Source: Chrysophaeum taylorii | Lineage: Eukaryota > Sar > Pelagophyceae > Pelagomonadales > Pelagomonadaceae | Reading direction: 5' to 3' | DNA length: 64,000 bases | NCBI GenBank assembly: GCA_029834535.1 | Contig: JAQMWT010000523.1 | Coordinates: 186,001 to 250,000 of the forward strand | Shown here: positions 1-10,548 of the stretch, piece by piece | Layout: each line of letters begins with the position of its first letter | How positions within the stretch are numbered: the first letter of the stretch is position 1 | Notes under the pieces: generated by a model | The model's input: only the letters and a program-made list of their open reading frames with translations | Told to the model about the DNA's origin: nothing | Database searches by the model: none | Translations under genes and position numbers: made by a program

Positions 1-318
1 GCCTGCCGCGCGCTCGGCGCCCTGCGAAAAGCCGCGCGGGAGGCCGGGGCCGAAGACCTGACACCCGCCTGGCTCGCCGGAATATCGTCCGAAGACATCG
101 CGGGCATCATCAGCATGGTCAATTACCGAAACACCAAGGCCAAGGCGCTCCGCGAGGTCGCTTTGACGGTCAAAATGGCGCGGGGCCGCGTCGCCACGAC
201 CCGCCGGGGCTACGAGGACTATCGCGGGGTCGGCAAGGAACTCGCCGGCCTCCTCGTCGTCGTGAACACCCCCGATCTCGCGCGAGCCTGGTGTGAAAAA
301 TCCATCATCCCGACGTAG
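1..318 (+). CDS. Endonuclease III-like HhH-GPD protein, C-terminal piece (5' end outside window)
   Basis: The frame is open from base 1 and ends with TAG at 316-318. The segment EDIAGIISMVNYRNTKAKAL followed by EVA and, later, YRGVGKELAG matches the stretch of Nth/NTH1 that leads into the helix-hairpin-helix LPGVGxKTA. This family excises oxidised pyrimidines from DNA. Two things are odd. The residue where the catalytic lysine normally sits is Glu (GVGKE instead of GV-G-x-K). The protein also stops soon after the hairpin, without the catalytic Asp and iron-sulphur segments. A further exon on this strand would have to overlap the next gene, whose stop is only 10 bp away. It is therefore either a divergent, probably inactive paralogue or a decaying copy. 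Only the last 105 residues are visible, so the assignment is tentative. Confidence 0.45.
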   Translation, partial: ACRALGALRKAAREAGAEDLTPAWLAGISSEDIAGIISMVNYRNTKAKALREVALTVKMARGRVATTRRGYEDYRGVGKELAGLLVVVNTPDLARAWCEKSIIPT

Positions 319-328
319 TAAGATACTA

Positions 329-1297
329 TTATCGTGGGACGAGTTGGCGCGTGTGGTTGGTGGCGCGGGCGAGCATGGCTTTCGTCTCGAGTATGCTCGG
401 ATGGTCGGCGCCTACGGCGGCAGTTTCGATCGCGAGGATGGACTCGTAAAGACTCGCTGCCTCGGAGCGCCGGTCGAGCTCGACCAACGCGGCGGCATGG
501 CTCTTCTTCGCGCGGAGGGCGTAGGCGTGGGTCTTGCCGAGCTTGCGGTCGGCCGCCTCGGCCGTCTGCGCCGCGATGGGTTCGGCCTCCTCGAACCTCG
601 CGAGCGCGGCGAGCACGTTGACCAAGACGAGGCCGGCGGCGACGTCGAGGACGTGATCGCCATTCCGTCGCCGCGCCCTCTCCCACGCCCTTTGCACGAT
701 CCCGAGGGCTTCGGCCGCCTTGCCGGACGCGGCGAGATGCGTCGCGCGACCGATCTCGGTCCACGCGTCGCCGTCGGCCCCGTCCGCCGACCCCTCGCCG
801 CGCGCCGAGAGCGCGACTCGAATTGGTCTCGTGACAAACGCGCGCAGGCGCGCGTCGGGTGACGACCGGTGTAGCCGCCAGAGCTGTCGCTCGAGCTCGA
901 GCTTGAGCGCCCCCGAGAACGGCTGTTTGCACGCCTCGCACAGCGACCATCCTTTCAAGTTCTCGTTCGTCGACGCCTCCGCCACGACGCACTCGACGTG
1001 GCACCACCCCGCCGACCCACGGCACGTACATCCCCGCATCAAAGGCACCTGCTCTCCCCCGCACACGCGACACGCCACGCCGCTCGGCGCGGGCAGATCA
1101 CGCAGCGTTACCAGCACGCGCTCGATCGCGCACTCCATCGCCACGAACGGCTTCAGGGCCTCGTCCGAGCTGCAGAACTCCCTGTGCAAAGCCCACGCCC
1201 TCTTCTGGCACGCGCGGTCGCAATAACGCACGGCACCGCACCGACCGCACCGAAGTGACGCGTCCTCGCGACGGCACGCATCGCACCTCGCCATCAT
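329..1297 (-). CDS. MYND zinc finger / RING-variant / TPR protein
   Basis: The start is taken at the ATG at 1297 because the MYND finger begins immediately (MMARCDACRRE); the open frame upstream is low-complexity sequence. The protein is 322 aa. Residues about 5-42 form a canonical MYND finger (CxxC, CxxC, CxxxC, HxxxC). Residues about 70-125 hold a second cysteine/histidine cluster (CRVCGG, GCTCRG, CHVEC, CEAC) that reads as a RING-variant (RINGv/RING-CH) finger. The C-terminal half is alpha-helical TPR of the kinesin-light-chain type, with phrases such as AEALGIVQRAWE and RSEAASLYESILAIE. MYND and RINGv fingers mediate protein contacts or ubiquitin transfer; no specific role can be given. 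It is convergent with the endonuclease III-like piece (10-bp gap). Confidence 0.78.
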   Translation of the reverse strand: MMARCDACRREDASLRCGRCGAVRYCDRACQKRAWALHREFCSSDEALKPFVAMECAIERVLVTLRDLPAPSGVACRVCGGEQVPLMRGCTCRGSAGWCHVECVVAEASTNENLKGWSLCEACKQPFSGALKLELERQLWRLHRSSPDARLRAFVTRPIRVALSARGEGSADGADGDAWTEIGRATHLAASGKAAEALGIVQRAWERARRRNGDHVLDVAAGLVLVNVLAALARFEEAEPIAAQTAEAADRKLGKTHAYALRAKKSHAAALVELDRRSEAASLYESILAIETAAVGADHPSILETKAMLARATNHTRQLVPR

Positions 1298-1479
1298 TAC
1301 TTGCAAGGGGGGGGGGGGGGTGAAGACTGTGCCTGAAAGACGGGGGCAGGCGAAGGGAGGACGGGCCCTCTCGATGGCGGTGCAAATGTGAGCATGCAGG
1401 GTGTTTACGTACGTGGGTTTTTTGCACACATGGTCATTCATTATTATAGACAACGCAATGGAGGCTAGCTATAAATGAC

Positions 1480-4400
1480 CTAATCTGGAGCGTCGTAGGG
1501 CGTAGCGCGCATACTTACCGCGCGTGATGACAAAGAAGCAAGCGCCGCCCTTTTCCGGGTCGTGTCGCGAGTAAGCCTCTTTCGAAAGCATTCGACACAG
1601 AGAACGAACTCGACGGGCGAACTGCCGGGACGGCGGGTTTCGCGCAGCGTCTTCGCTTCGCCCGCCGAGATAACTCGAAAGCAAGACGAGCAGGACGTTT
1701 TCGCGGCGGCGGCGTGCTCATCAAACAGGTCGACGATCCGCTGCTGACTGGTGCCTCGCAGTACGCCGATACTGCGCATGAGCAAGGTGTTGTCCAGATC
1801 TGTGCCGGGCTCGTGGACTTGCTCGATCAAATCAAGCCAGCGAACGCACCCTCGTAGATGGCTCATCATGTCATGCTCGTGCTTACCTGTGCCAATCGTC
1901 GTTCCGGACGGCAGCCGTAGGGCCACGATGTACAGGCGCACTGCCTTGTACTGCAGGTCTCTCGCTCCAGGCCAGTGCACCGCAAAGCTTAGAGCGCGCG
2001 GGAGCGATTCGAGCGCGACGTTTGTCCACAGAAGCGTTTGATGCCAAACGACTACCCTCGCGCAGTCCGCGACGGCGCACGCGAGGTCGACCCACATTTC
2101 GGCAATCGGCGCGCTCTGGACTTTCCACGTAATCAGGAGGACCATGGGCTGACTAAGGGTAAGTTCGACGAGACGGAGGATGTCGCTGTCCATGTCCGGT
2201 CGCGCGGCGTCGCGGCCTTGAGTGATTGCGAGCACCACCTTCTGAAACGCAAGAACGTGCTTTAATGCGCGCGAGAGGAAACGACCAATGAACAAGCCAA
2301 GCGCAGCGCGCGGCATCATGTTGAGCATAAGGGGGCCCTCATTGTACGCCTCGATCAGATAGCCTGTCTTGTCGAGATCTGGACACCCCAGAAGCTTGCA
2401 AGTGACCTCGGACCACACGTCGGGCATAAGTTGTGCTAGCATGGCCTCGAAGTACAAGGTAAGGCGACCAGCGTCGTCCGACAGGACGTCGTTGCCATCG
2501 GGCGGATCGCCACTACTCTCGTCGAAGATGCTCGTCGAACCCCGCTGATCGCTCAAAACGGGGATAGATCCAAAGAGGTCCTTGTGATCGATAGTCCTTA
2601 GAACGAGCTTCGACTCGTCTGCGTGAGTATCGGCTGCGCCGACCAACGCACCCTTTCCACGGAAACGTCCTGCGGCGCTGTCGTTGTCTGTGACAACAGA
2701 GCGTACCACAGCCTCAAGAGGCGGCACGCTTACACAAAACGCTTCCCAGCAATCGAGTACGGTGGTCGCGACACCCTTGTTAACCCTGAGCGTTGCACGC
2801 ACTGTCAACGACGACAAGCCACAAATATATATTTCAATGCACCGCACATGTAAGGCCAACACGCTTTGAACTTCGCAAGAGCAAGGACCTGGATAGACGC
2901 GGCGTCGGCTAAATGTAAAAAACAGGTCTTTTGTGTTTGAGGAACACCGCGAGCTCTTGACAGCTTTCGAAGCCGCAACAAACAAGGGCACAGGAAAATG
3001 CTCGCTTCGGCCCTGGGATGCAATAGCCTGAGACGACGACGCACACGTTCTAACTGGAATGAAGATAGAGTATTCTCGCACCGAAAAGGCTGCCAAGATT
3101 ATAGGAATTGCAATGAACAATTTAGGTGAAAAGAGAGCGATTCTGTGAAGTGATGACCGATTAAGTGCTTGCGCCAGGAAGGCTACGCAACGAAGGCCAT
3201 ACTTTGCGACCTCGTTTGTTGTACTCGACCCAAGAGCATTCTCTGTGCATGCCAGAAACACCGGCAAACTCATAATTATCACCGAATCCATCAATGACAA
3301 ATCCTTGGCGCGGGTGTCATCGCTCGAAAAATGTGCTCGTTTGAGCCACATGGCGCTCGCTCGCAATCCCTCGAGAACGACCTATTTATTGGTTGGTTGA
3401 AGAGGGAATCAGCTCGCTCTGTCTGACAAGTAGTAAATGCGCACCGTCGAGTCAGGATCATAGGCCTTCCACCACGTAAGCACGAAAGACATGCGTTCCA
3501 GCACCAAAGCAGCAACCGACGCGCGTGGCTTGGCGACGCAACAGGCGTCGCATCGCAAAATTTGGCAAGCTGCCAACACAGCATGCTTGAGATGAGTAAA
3601 TCGTGAAAGAGTTCCACGTGCAATCAAGGAGGGTCCTGACGACATGTCACTGTCCGGAAGTCTTCGGATGAGTTTTGTGAGACCCACGCGTACGGCAAGC
3701 TGTTTGCGCCGTTTCTCCACAGAAAGCCGACGACAACCAGACGAACTGGTCCGTCTTCCATCTTTGCGGTGGTTTACTGCAGAGGATGATGGTGGGACGT
3801 AGTCCTCGTCATCAGATTCTACGTCCTCCGCAATCAGCGACATTACGCTCTTGAGAGTGTCAAGGCACACACGAAGAATGAGACTGCGATCAGATTCCGT
3901 TTCCCGGCACGAGTGGGCGAGGGCCTCATCAAAGCTTCTCATCACTGTGCTGCAGTCCATGCAACAAAATGTCGGTGCACCTTTCTTGTTCGTGATGCGC
4001 AAATATAGCCCCGCTGTCATTTCGTCGAGGTCACGTACACACTCTCTGAGGTTGGACGACGCAAACAGCTCGTCCGGATCCAAGTCGTAGATCTTTACGC
4101 CTGCTTTGTCCCTGGTAGTGAGTCGCCGCAGCGCATGAAAATACAGAACCTTGACGCGATTCGATGAATCTCGTCCATTGTAAGTCTTGAGAAAAGCCCA
4201 CAGCTCCTCCGCATTGGAGTCAAGATTACTATCGAGAAGAACCGAAAATTCATCGTTTATCTCGATAGTGCGAATCGATGGCGATGTCTCTGTGGCTCGC
4301 TCACAGTTCGAGTCTCCGAGAGGCCGCGTTGATTGACCCTGGGCATCATCAATTTGGCTGGTATCGTGTGGTGTCTTCGGAGTGCATCCAAGACCATCGA

Positions 4401-7400
4401 TGACGGGCGGGAAAAAGTTCAGTAGATCTGCATCGCTGCACATCGAAATGGACGAGAGAATTGTCGACTCCCTCTCGCGCGCCTCGTTCGCATCCTTGCG
4501 CTGGGAATCTCCAGATGAAGGAAGAGTCGAAGCAGGCCGAATTGGTTCAGGTTGACTTGGTTCCAGAGTTAGTTCATGGTGACTCGGTTCCACCGCAAGA
4601 GATATGATTTCACTAAGCTCAGCTGATGCTGCACGCGCTTGATCCCCGGTCATGAAGCGCTGCGTGATGCTTAGCCGACACCTGCGTGAGATGAATCACC
4701 ACTATAGGCGCGAATGATGGCCTACGCATGGGCAGCTGCCGAGCGTTCCTCAATCTGCTCGCAAAGAGCGATGGCTTCGTGCACAGAACCGCATCGCCTA
4801 ACGACGTGGAAAGCACAACGTCATGGGTTGATTGCGCATCGAGGAACACTTACAGGCAGTCAGCAACAGCTTCAGAAACGACGAGCTCTTCGTCGTCCTC
4901 CACGAGCATGCGCGAGCGAGCACTTGCCGCGCACACCGCACCGCGGGTAGCCGACGCGAGGCGTTCGTCTCCAGCCTGAGCGAGAGCCGTCTAACGCGAG
5001 AAGAAAGTGGAGCTCAACAGACTCGAACGAAAGCGGCCGCAGCTCTGTCAAAAAGATGATGCGCCGCACTGTCATCGTCGCTCGCCGCCGCGGCTTCCAC
5101 GAGATCGACGCCGCGCGCATACCTGCGTTCAGATCGTCCAAACTACGACAAAACCAGAACGCACCATTCGTCGGACGACAGCGCATAGTCTGCATCCGTA
5201 GGGGCGACAAAGCGAGACGCAAGTCCACTCGTGAGCAGCTCGCGCTCGATCGCCTTTGCCGCAGCAGCATTTTGTCCAACTTCGCAGATGACGAGGCGCG
5301 AGCGACAGCGAGTGATCGCCGTGTACAGCAGCATAAGTTCGGTCTCGAGTTCGGCATCAACTCGACTAGCTACCGATGTGCGCTGCTCCCGCTGCTGTCT
5401 TTTGCGCAGTTGTTTGACATGCGCAAAAACGCGAGCCCAGGAGCTCTTCTTTTTGCCTCGAGCGTAGCCGACGTCGGAGGCACACTCTCGGCAAGCAGTC
5501 GGCGAGTCTGAGACAATATTGTAGCACACGACGCAGTCGAACTCCAGTCCCTTCGCGTCGCGAATCCCAAGAACGAGCGACTTGTCGTTCTTGTTGAGGC
5601 GCTTCTCTACTTCGCTTCGAACCTCATCATGAACAATGACTACAAACCGCTCATCGCGCTCAAGCATCTCCACGACGGCCGCCTCGTCATCTTTGGAAGC
5701 GAAGGCTGGCAGCGGACCGCGCGCAAGCCTGCCACAAAAAAAAAAGGAAATAGTGAACGTGGGAGGAGCAGGAAGAGGAAAGCGCTAATCCTTCATAAAA
5801 CTGAGACGTACGCAATTTCAGGCGCGAGCTTATCGACGGCGCCGCCGGGAAAGGATGCATGAATGCACTCTACGACGCGCGCTGCGAGGTCGAGCACGCC
5901 CGAGTGCGCGCGGTAATTCTTGAAGAGCTTGACGACTTTCGGTGCACTATTTTTTGGAGCCTTGGCAACATGGGTGACGGTGGCGTGAATAGCTGCGCGC
6001 ACGTCGGCGAAACGAAAGTGGCTATAGCAGACGCTTTGCGCGGTGTCACCAGCGAGCCAGAGTCGCGCGGGATCAGCCCCCACCGCAAGCAGGGCAAGAA
6101 TGACGTGTGCTTGTGTCAGATCCTGGGCCTCGTCGATGTAGACACGGTCGAAGGGTGCAACACGACCTTCCCAGCCGAGGCGGAGAGCGGCCGACGCAAC
6201 GTCACGCACTCGGTCTGTCTCGTCCCAATAGGTGTTGCGGCCACGCTCGAGCAGATAATCGTATCGATCGCAGAGGCGTAAGGCCTCTTGACGACCTGCC
6301 TCATCGAGTCGCGACCTGCCATTGAAGGCATCGTTCATCGCAAATTCGTCGCCACGAAGGCGACGACCGAGTACGACAGCCTCAGCCGAGCCTTTTATGA
6401 AGCTGCGAATCTGCGTCCACGCGGCGAGCGGCTCGAGCGCAGATTGCCGTTGGAGCGCGTCGTCGTCGTTTGAAGTTTTCGAAAGAAGGTCGCGAAACGC
6501 AGCAAACGAAACACGCCGACCACGGGGAGGAGGGTGTGGTGAAGGGAGAGAACTGTCCTGTCGTATGAGCGCGGCGAGGCTGTCGACGAACGCATCAAGG
6601 TCGAGCGTTCGCGTGGCGTCGAAAGACCCGCCGGACGCCTTAAGGAGCCGCTTCACGTGATCGCAGAGTCTACGCGACTGCGCAACAAAGACCTGGCGCA
6701 GCGCTGGCGCGTGTTCAGCCTCGTGGAGCATGCGCATGGCCGTACATACGGTCTTACCTGTGCCCGAGCGGCCCAACAGCAATACGGCACTGTGATTGGT
6801 TGCGTTGATAAGGTGACGCTCGTCGCTCGACAGCGCGAGCGGCGGCATCCATCGGTCGTCGGCCGCGAGTCGATGGAGGTCTTCGCGCCGGACGTGATAG
6901 CATGGTAAAGGCGAGTCAGAGAGCGGATCGACGAGCGCACCGTCGTCGCAGGGCGGATGATCCGCGGGATGATCCGCGGGATGATCCGCGGGATGATCCG
7001 CGGAATGATCCTTAGTCCCATCGGGTTCGCGCGGTAGACGCAGAGACTCAACTCGACGTTCGTCGGCCTCGTCGACGAGGCGCGCGTAGCGCGAGATCGC
7101 GTCGTGCTTGACCACGAACCAAATGACCACGCCTGCATGCTGCTCCTCCCAGAGCACGCGCATGCCCGAGTCGAGCTTCGCCTCGAGTAGCTTGCGACGC
7201 TTCGTGCCCTTGAGTATCTTGGCCGTCGCGCGCGTCCTGTCCCCTCCGACTATCCTCTCGACGCGCTCGGCGAGCATCGACCGCCATTTCGGATCCGCGC
7301 GTCGTATCCAGTCGACCGCGTGCTTTGTCCACAACGCATGCCGGTAGAGACTGTCGATGGCGACCTCTGGCACCACGGGTTTGTCGTCTGGTCGCTCTTC

Positions 7401-7949
7401 GGCGCGGAGCTCGTCGCCGTCGTCGTCGTCAGAAAAAGAAGAAGAGGCCTCTTTCGGGGATGCGTTCTCGGCCGCGAGCCTCAGGCTGGCGACTTCGTCG
7501 AAGGTGTCGTCGTCTGTCAATCTTTCGGCCACCAGTCGGTCGGCCGCAGCCGACGATTGCGAGCGTCGGCCGGTTGCCGCTTCGACGAGCTCCGCCCAGC
7601 CGACGAGCGCGACGGGTCTGTCGATGCCGCCAAACTCGGTTAGCGCTTGGTACGCAGCAGACCACTTGTGGTGCGCGGCGCGGCTCTCTTTCGCGAGAGC
7701 TAACATTTTGGCCGCGCGTTCTTGCTTGCGCTTGCTGGCCCAGTCTTGCCAGCTGCGCGACAAGGTCCGCGCAGCCGAATCCTCGAGCTTGCGACGGCGA
7801 TTTTGCCGCGCAAGCGAAACAGCATCCCGCAGCACCTTGTCGAGGTCAGATCCGTCCGCTTCGGCCTCCAAGAGGAGCTCGAGCAGGGGTCCGTGCAGCG
7901 CGGCAGCGACGCCGGCGGTGACGACGGGGTCGAGGTGGATCATCATCAT
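1480..7949 (-). CDS. TRANK1-like superfamily 1 helicase, seven exons
   Basis: Splice sites read by eye give exons 7949-5812, 5728-5165, 5122-5023, 4975-4854, 4797-4726, 4681-3445 and 3381-1480. The phases are all compatible and encode about 2,044 aa. Residues about 390-400 hold Walker A (LLGRSGTGKT), about 603 the DEAQD box, about 640 AGDTAQSV, about 680 the KNYR box, about 770 AKGLEFDCVV and about 845 LLYTAITRCRSRL: a UvrD/Rep-like core as in vertebrate TRANK1. Past the helicase the protein continues with EWYARG, RAGDERLASA and HEAIALCEQ, as in TRANK1 where the motor is followed by helical repeats. A cysteine cluster near the C-terminus (CSSCF...CVECF) recalls the zinc-like site at the TRANK1 end. 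Introns are 83, 42, 47, 56, 44 and 63 nt. The last junction is least certain, so 1480-3381 could be a separate gene. Biological role unknown. Confidence 0.72.
6957..7012. repeat. 12-bp tandem repeat inside helicase exon 1
   Basis: The unit GATGATCCGCGG is repeated about 4.5 times in frame. It gives a (ADHP)n stretch in the linker just before the helicase core, which should vary in length between strains. Confidence 0.85.
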
Positions 7950-7980
7950 TTAGAGAGCCGTTGAACGGCGAGATATTATT
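7950..7980. promoter_or_regulatory. 31-bp head-to-head promoter of helicase and LYR genes
   Basis: Only 31 bp separate the two start codons. The 5' UTRs must overlap or be almost absent, and any core promoter elements must lie within the transcribed parts. No TATA box is visible. Confidence 0.5.
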
Positions 7981-8470
7981 ATGGCCGCCCGCCCGGTCCT
8001 CCTCACCAACCTCTACCGCCGCGCGTTGCGCGCAGCGAACAAGTGCCCCGATCGTCAGCAGGCATCGACGAGCGCTCGTTGTTTTCTGACTGCCTCCATA
8101 GGCCACGACGATGAGAGCGTACGTTCGATCGTCGTTCAGGACCAACGTCGTCGGAGGGGACGCGAGGCGCGTCGCCGCCTTGCTCGAAGACGCCGAAGAC
8201 CAAGTCTCGCGAATGGAGTACTTACACAAACTCAAGGGCAACAGCCGCCGACTTTCGACCATGGATAGACCGGCCCGCACCTACGAAGCGACCGACCTGC
8301 GACGATATATGACGAAGCACGGCTTTGACGTATTTGCCGACTGGGAGCTAGACGAACTGCGCGGCTTGCGACCGGAGGACGCGGTCGAGCACTTCGGTTT
8401 GTCTCCGGCACAAGCCGTGCGTCTCACATCCAAGATTCGTGGACTCTCTGCCGGCCGGGCCCTCGAGTGA
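7981..8470 (+). CDS. LYR-motif protein (Complex1_LYR family)
   Basis: Exons 7981-8053 and 8118-8470 join across a 64-nt GT-AG intron to give 141 aa. The N-terminus MAARPVLLTNLYRRALRAAN carries the L-Y-R signature, followed by DPYVRSSFRTN and a helix ending EDQVSRMEYL, the usual three-helix layout. LYR proteins act in mitochondria as assembly factors or subunits that bind acyl carrier protein or iron-sulphur machinery. The last 70 residues (a helical segment with VFADWELDELRGLRPEDAVE) are not part of the core family and look like a small SAM-like or helical extension. The alternative acceptor at 8105 would need a phase-0 donor, which is not there. Which LYRM subtype it is cannot be decided. 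Confidence 0.7.
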
Positions 8471-8692
8471 GAGAAAGCGAACCCGCAACGCCCGGTTCGT
8501 TGTTCGCATATTCAGCAATCCACCATCAAGTCGCAGCTGGTCTGGCTTTTAAACAAACAACAACGCTAACAACAACATGAGGACTCATCCCATTTACATT
8601 ACTTAGATCGATGTCGCGTGACTCTATCTGTATAACCGTCGTCAGCGATATAAGCGCCGAGTCATCATTGGCAGTCACAGAACAAGGAAGTC
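8471..8692. other. Shared 3' flank of convergent LYR and selenoprotein genes
   Basis: Convergent 3' UTR space of 222 bp. On the minus strand, where a SECIS element for the selenoprotein candidate should lie, there are short inverted repeats, for example TGACTC near 8662 with GAGTCA near 8620. I could not fit a canonical SECIS (AUGA core, apical AA, GA) by eye. Confidence 0.4.
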
Positions 8693-9244
8693 CTATTTGT
8701 CGAGAGCATCAGGCACCTTGCGACCCACGGCGTTGAGGCCTTGGACCAAGCAGCGTCGCACTTCGGCAAGCTGGTGTTCGCCCGTAATTTGGCGAGTCGC
8801 GGAGACGACTCTGCCTCGCGCGCCGTCACTTGGGTCGACGACGCGCAGGTACCCCCATCAGCTCGTAGCGAGATCGCCGCCCCAGCGACGATGGGGTTCG
8901 TTCGTGTCCGGATTCCCGCGATGATACGTGTTGAACGCGACGCAAATAAAGTTGCGAGCAGCCGCGAGGATGCGTTCGTCCTCGAAGATGCGGCCCGCTC
9001 GCTGGCACCCACGTCACCCGGGCCATTCGACGAAGTTCGCCAGAACGAGCTTGTTCTGCCGCTTCGCCGTCGCAACGATCGCTTCGAGAGAGAGGGAAGT
9101 CACCTCGGCCCTCGAGTTGAGGTTGGCATACTCCAGTTTACCGAGCTCGCAGGGCCACGAAGACGCCATCGCCCGAGGTCTATTCCTGCTCCGACGCGGC
9201 CACACTTCACGCTTCGGGTGCTTGGCCGACAGCCACCCTAGCAT
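8693..9244 (-). CDS. Thioredoxin-fold selenoprotein candidate with two in-frame TGA (Sec) codons
   Basis: A single frame runs from ATG at 9244 to TAG at 8693-8695 (183 residues). It is interrupted only by TGA at 9014-9016 and 8858-8860, both in conserved-looking positions. The first lies in NFVEWPG-U-RGC, giving a U-x-x-C redox motif exactly where thioredoxins have CxxC after a W. The protein continues with FEDERILAAARNFICVAF, typical of the thioredoxin_7-like fold (xFxDxxVxxxLNxxFV). The second lies in DLATS-U-WGYLRVVDPSDG, the position just before the beta-strand that carries the cis-Pro in relatives. No TAA or TAG occurs in the frame. Neither TGA can be removed by a plausible intron. A later start at 9169 (MASSWPCEL) is possible. 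Likely a thiol/selenol oxidoreductase; substrate unknown. Confidence 0.68.
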
Positions 9245-9854
9245 CGAGTGGTTTGAAACGCGATTACGAAAGGCCTGAGCCGACCCACTCGAACACAGCC
9301 TTTTCTTTTCTTTCTTCCTGGCACGCAGAAGCTTTAAGGGTGGGGTGTTCCTGGCAAACGCTCCCCGAAACGGTTTCGACCGTTAGTAAGGGTTTCAAAA
9401 CGACTCTTTGTGATGACCAATTTGCGTGGACTGTGTTGGAGGTTGTGAAAAGACGTCTAGAACACGTGAGTGGCGGGTGGTGCCTGAGGGCCCCTCCACG
9501 TATGCAATCAAGGGTATGTAAAAGATGACTGTTAAAACTTAGTAACGAACCAACTATAATTAACTATCTACCTAAGGCCAGCATGCTCTCGAATCTCGTC
9601 TTGGTTCCGTCCCAAGCGCCCACCGAGGGCTCCGCAGATGACGTACGGGAGGACGCTCGCCAAGGCACTCCGGAAATGCGACATCCCCTTCACGTCGTGG
9701 CACGACCTCGCACAAGACCGCGGTCCGCAGTGGCGGTCCGCCATCAACGCCTTTTCATCCCTCGCCTCCACCCCAACTGTGTGATTTTGCTCTGTGATCC
9801 TGGACCGGCTCCTGCTGGCCCAGCCTGGCTCCCATGCCCGAGAGAGGCCCGAAG
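9245..9854. other. Intergenic stretch without recognisable gene
   Basis: Short frames on both strands show no domain or codon bias that convinces. It includes the upstream region of the selenoprotein gene and ends at the TTAG array. Confidence 0.4.
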
Positions 9855-9907
9855 CTAGTTAGTTAGTTAGTTAGCTAGTTAGTTAGTTAGCTAGTTAGTT
9901 CGTTAGC

Positions 9908-9954
<47 letters not shown>

Positions 9955-9987
9955 CTAGTTAGTTAGTTTGCTAGTTAGTTAGTTAGC

Positions 9988-10026
<39 letters not shown>
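9855..10026. repeat. (TTAG)n tetranucleotide array
   Basis: About 170 bp of TTAG units with scattered TTCG/CTAG/TTTG variants. The next array has no variants, so this part is older or less homogenised. Confidence 0.95.
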
Positions 10027-10029
<3 letters not shown>

Positions 10030-10142
10030 GTTTGTTTGTTTGTTTGTTTGTTTGTTTGTTTGTTTGTTTGTTTGTTTGTTTGTTTGTTTGTTTGTTTGTT
10101 TGTTTGTTTGTTTGTTTGTTTGTTTGTTTGTTTGTTTGTTTT
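10027..10142. repeat. (TTTG)n tetranucleotide array
   Basis: About 29 nearly perfect TTTG units. It runs directly into the reversed LINE 3' end, so the array is best read as the LINE tail, (CAAA)n then (CTAA)n on the minus strand. Confidence 0.95.
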
Positions 10143-10186
10143 AGGCCAGCCCCGTGCATGGGGCTTAGGCTAATACCAACGCCGAA
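10143..10186 (-). mobile_element. LINE 3'-terminal fragment
   Basis: Read on the minus strand, the sequence matches the 3' end of the LINE at 31669-31712 over about 44 nt, including ATTAGCCTA, CATGCA and GGGCTGGCCT. It is a 5'-truncated insertion consisting of little more than the 3' terminus plus its simple-repeat tail. Similarity may extend a short way beyond 10186, but I cannot delimit it. Confidence 0.6.
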
Positions 10187-10548
10187 GCGCGGGTCAGAAT
10201 TACAGGGTGTTTGTACGAGGGGCGTCGAAAGGAGAGTCGGCGGAGAGTGATCATCAGGCTTATCGCCATGCGACGCGGAGAACGCGATGTGACAGACAAC
10301 AACCAACACGTGGTTAACTTTTCCTGCTGCGACCCCCGGAAATACCCCGTCCAACTGCGAAGGTTCCGGCTACCAACCGGCCCACCTGAGAGGCGAACAG
10401 GTGCTTACCTACGCCGGGAGGGCGGATGCCCTCGCAAGGCGCAGGATTCGTATGGCACCATCGCGACCTAGCGGCTAACGGTCGGGACTCCGAATAAAGG
10501 GGTAAGGGACAACGCGTTTTTGAGAGACTGCCCAACTGAATCGCGTCG

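Noticed and set aside
8620-8660. TGACTC/GAGTCA inverted repeat as SECIS
   Set aside because: The stem is too short, there is no apical AA and the GA partner is displaced; not called as a SECIS.
9014-9016. Reading the first TGA of the selenoprotein as a true stop and the gene as a pseudogene
   Set aside because: The frame continues with thioredoxin-like sequence for over 100 codons, and the only other break is another TGA; decay would also produce TAA, TAG or frameshifts.
10019-10354. Frames made of repeated FVCL or KQTN units
   Set aside because: Translation of the TTTG microsatellite in both directions.
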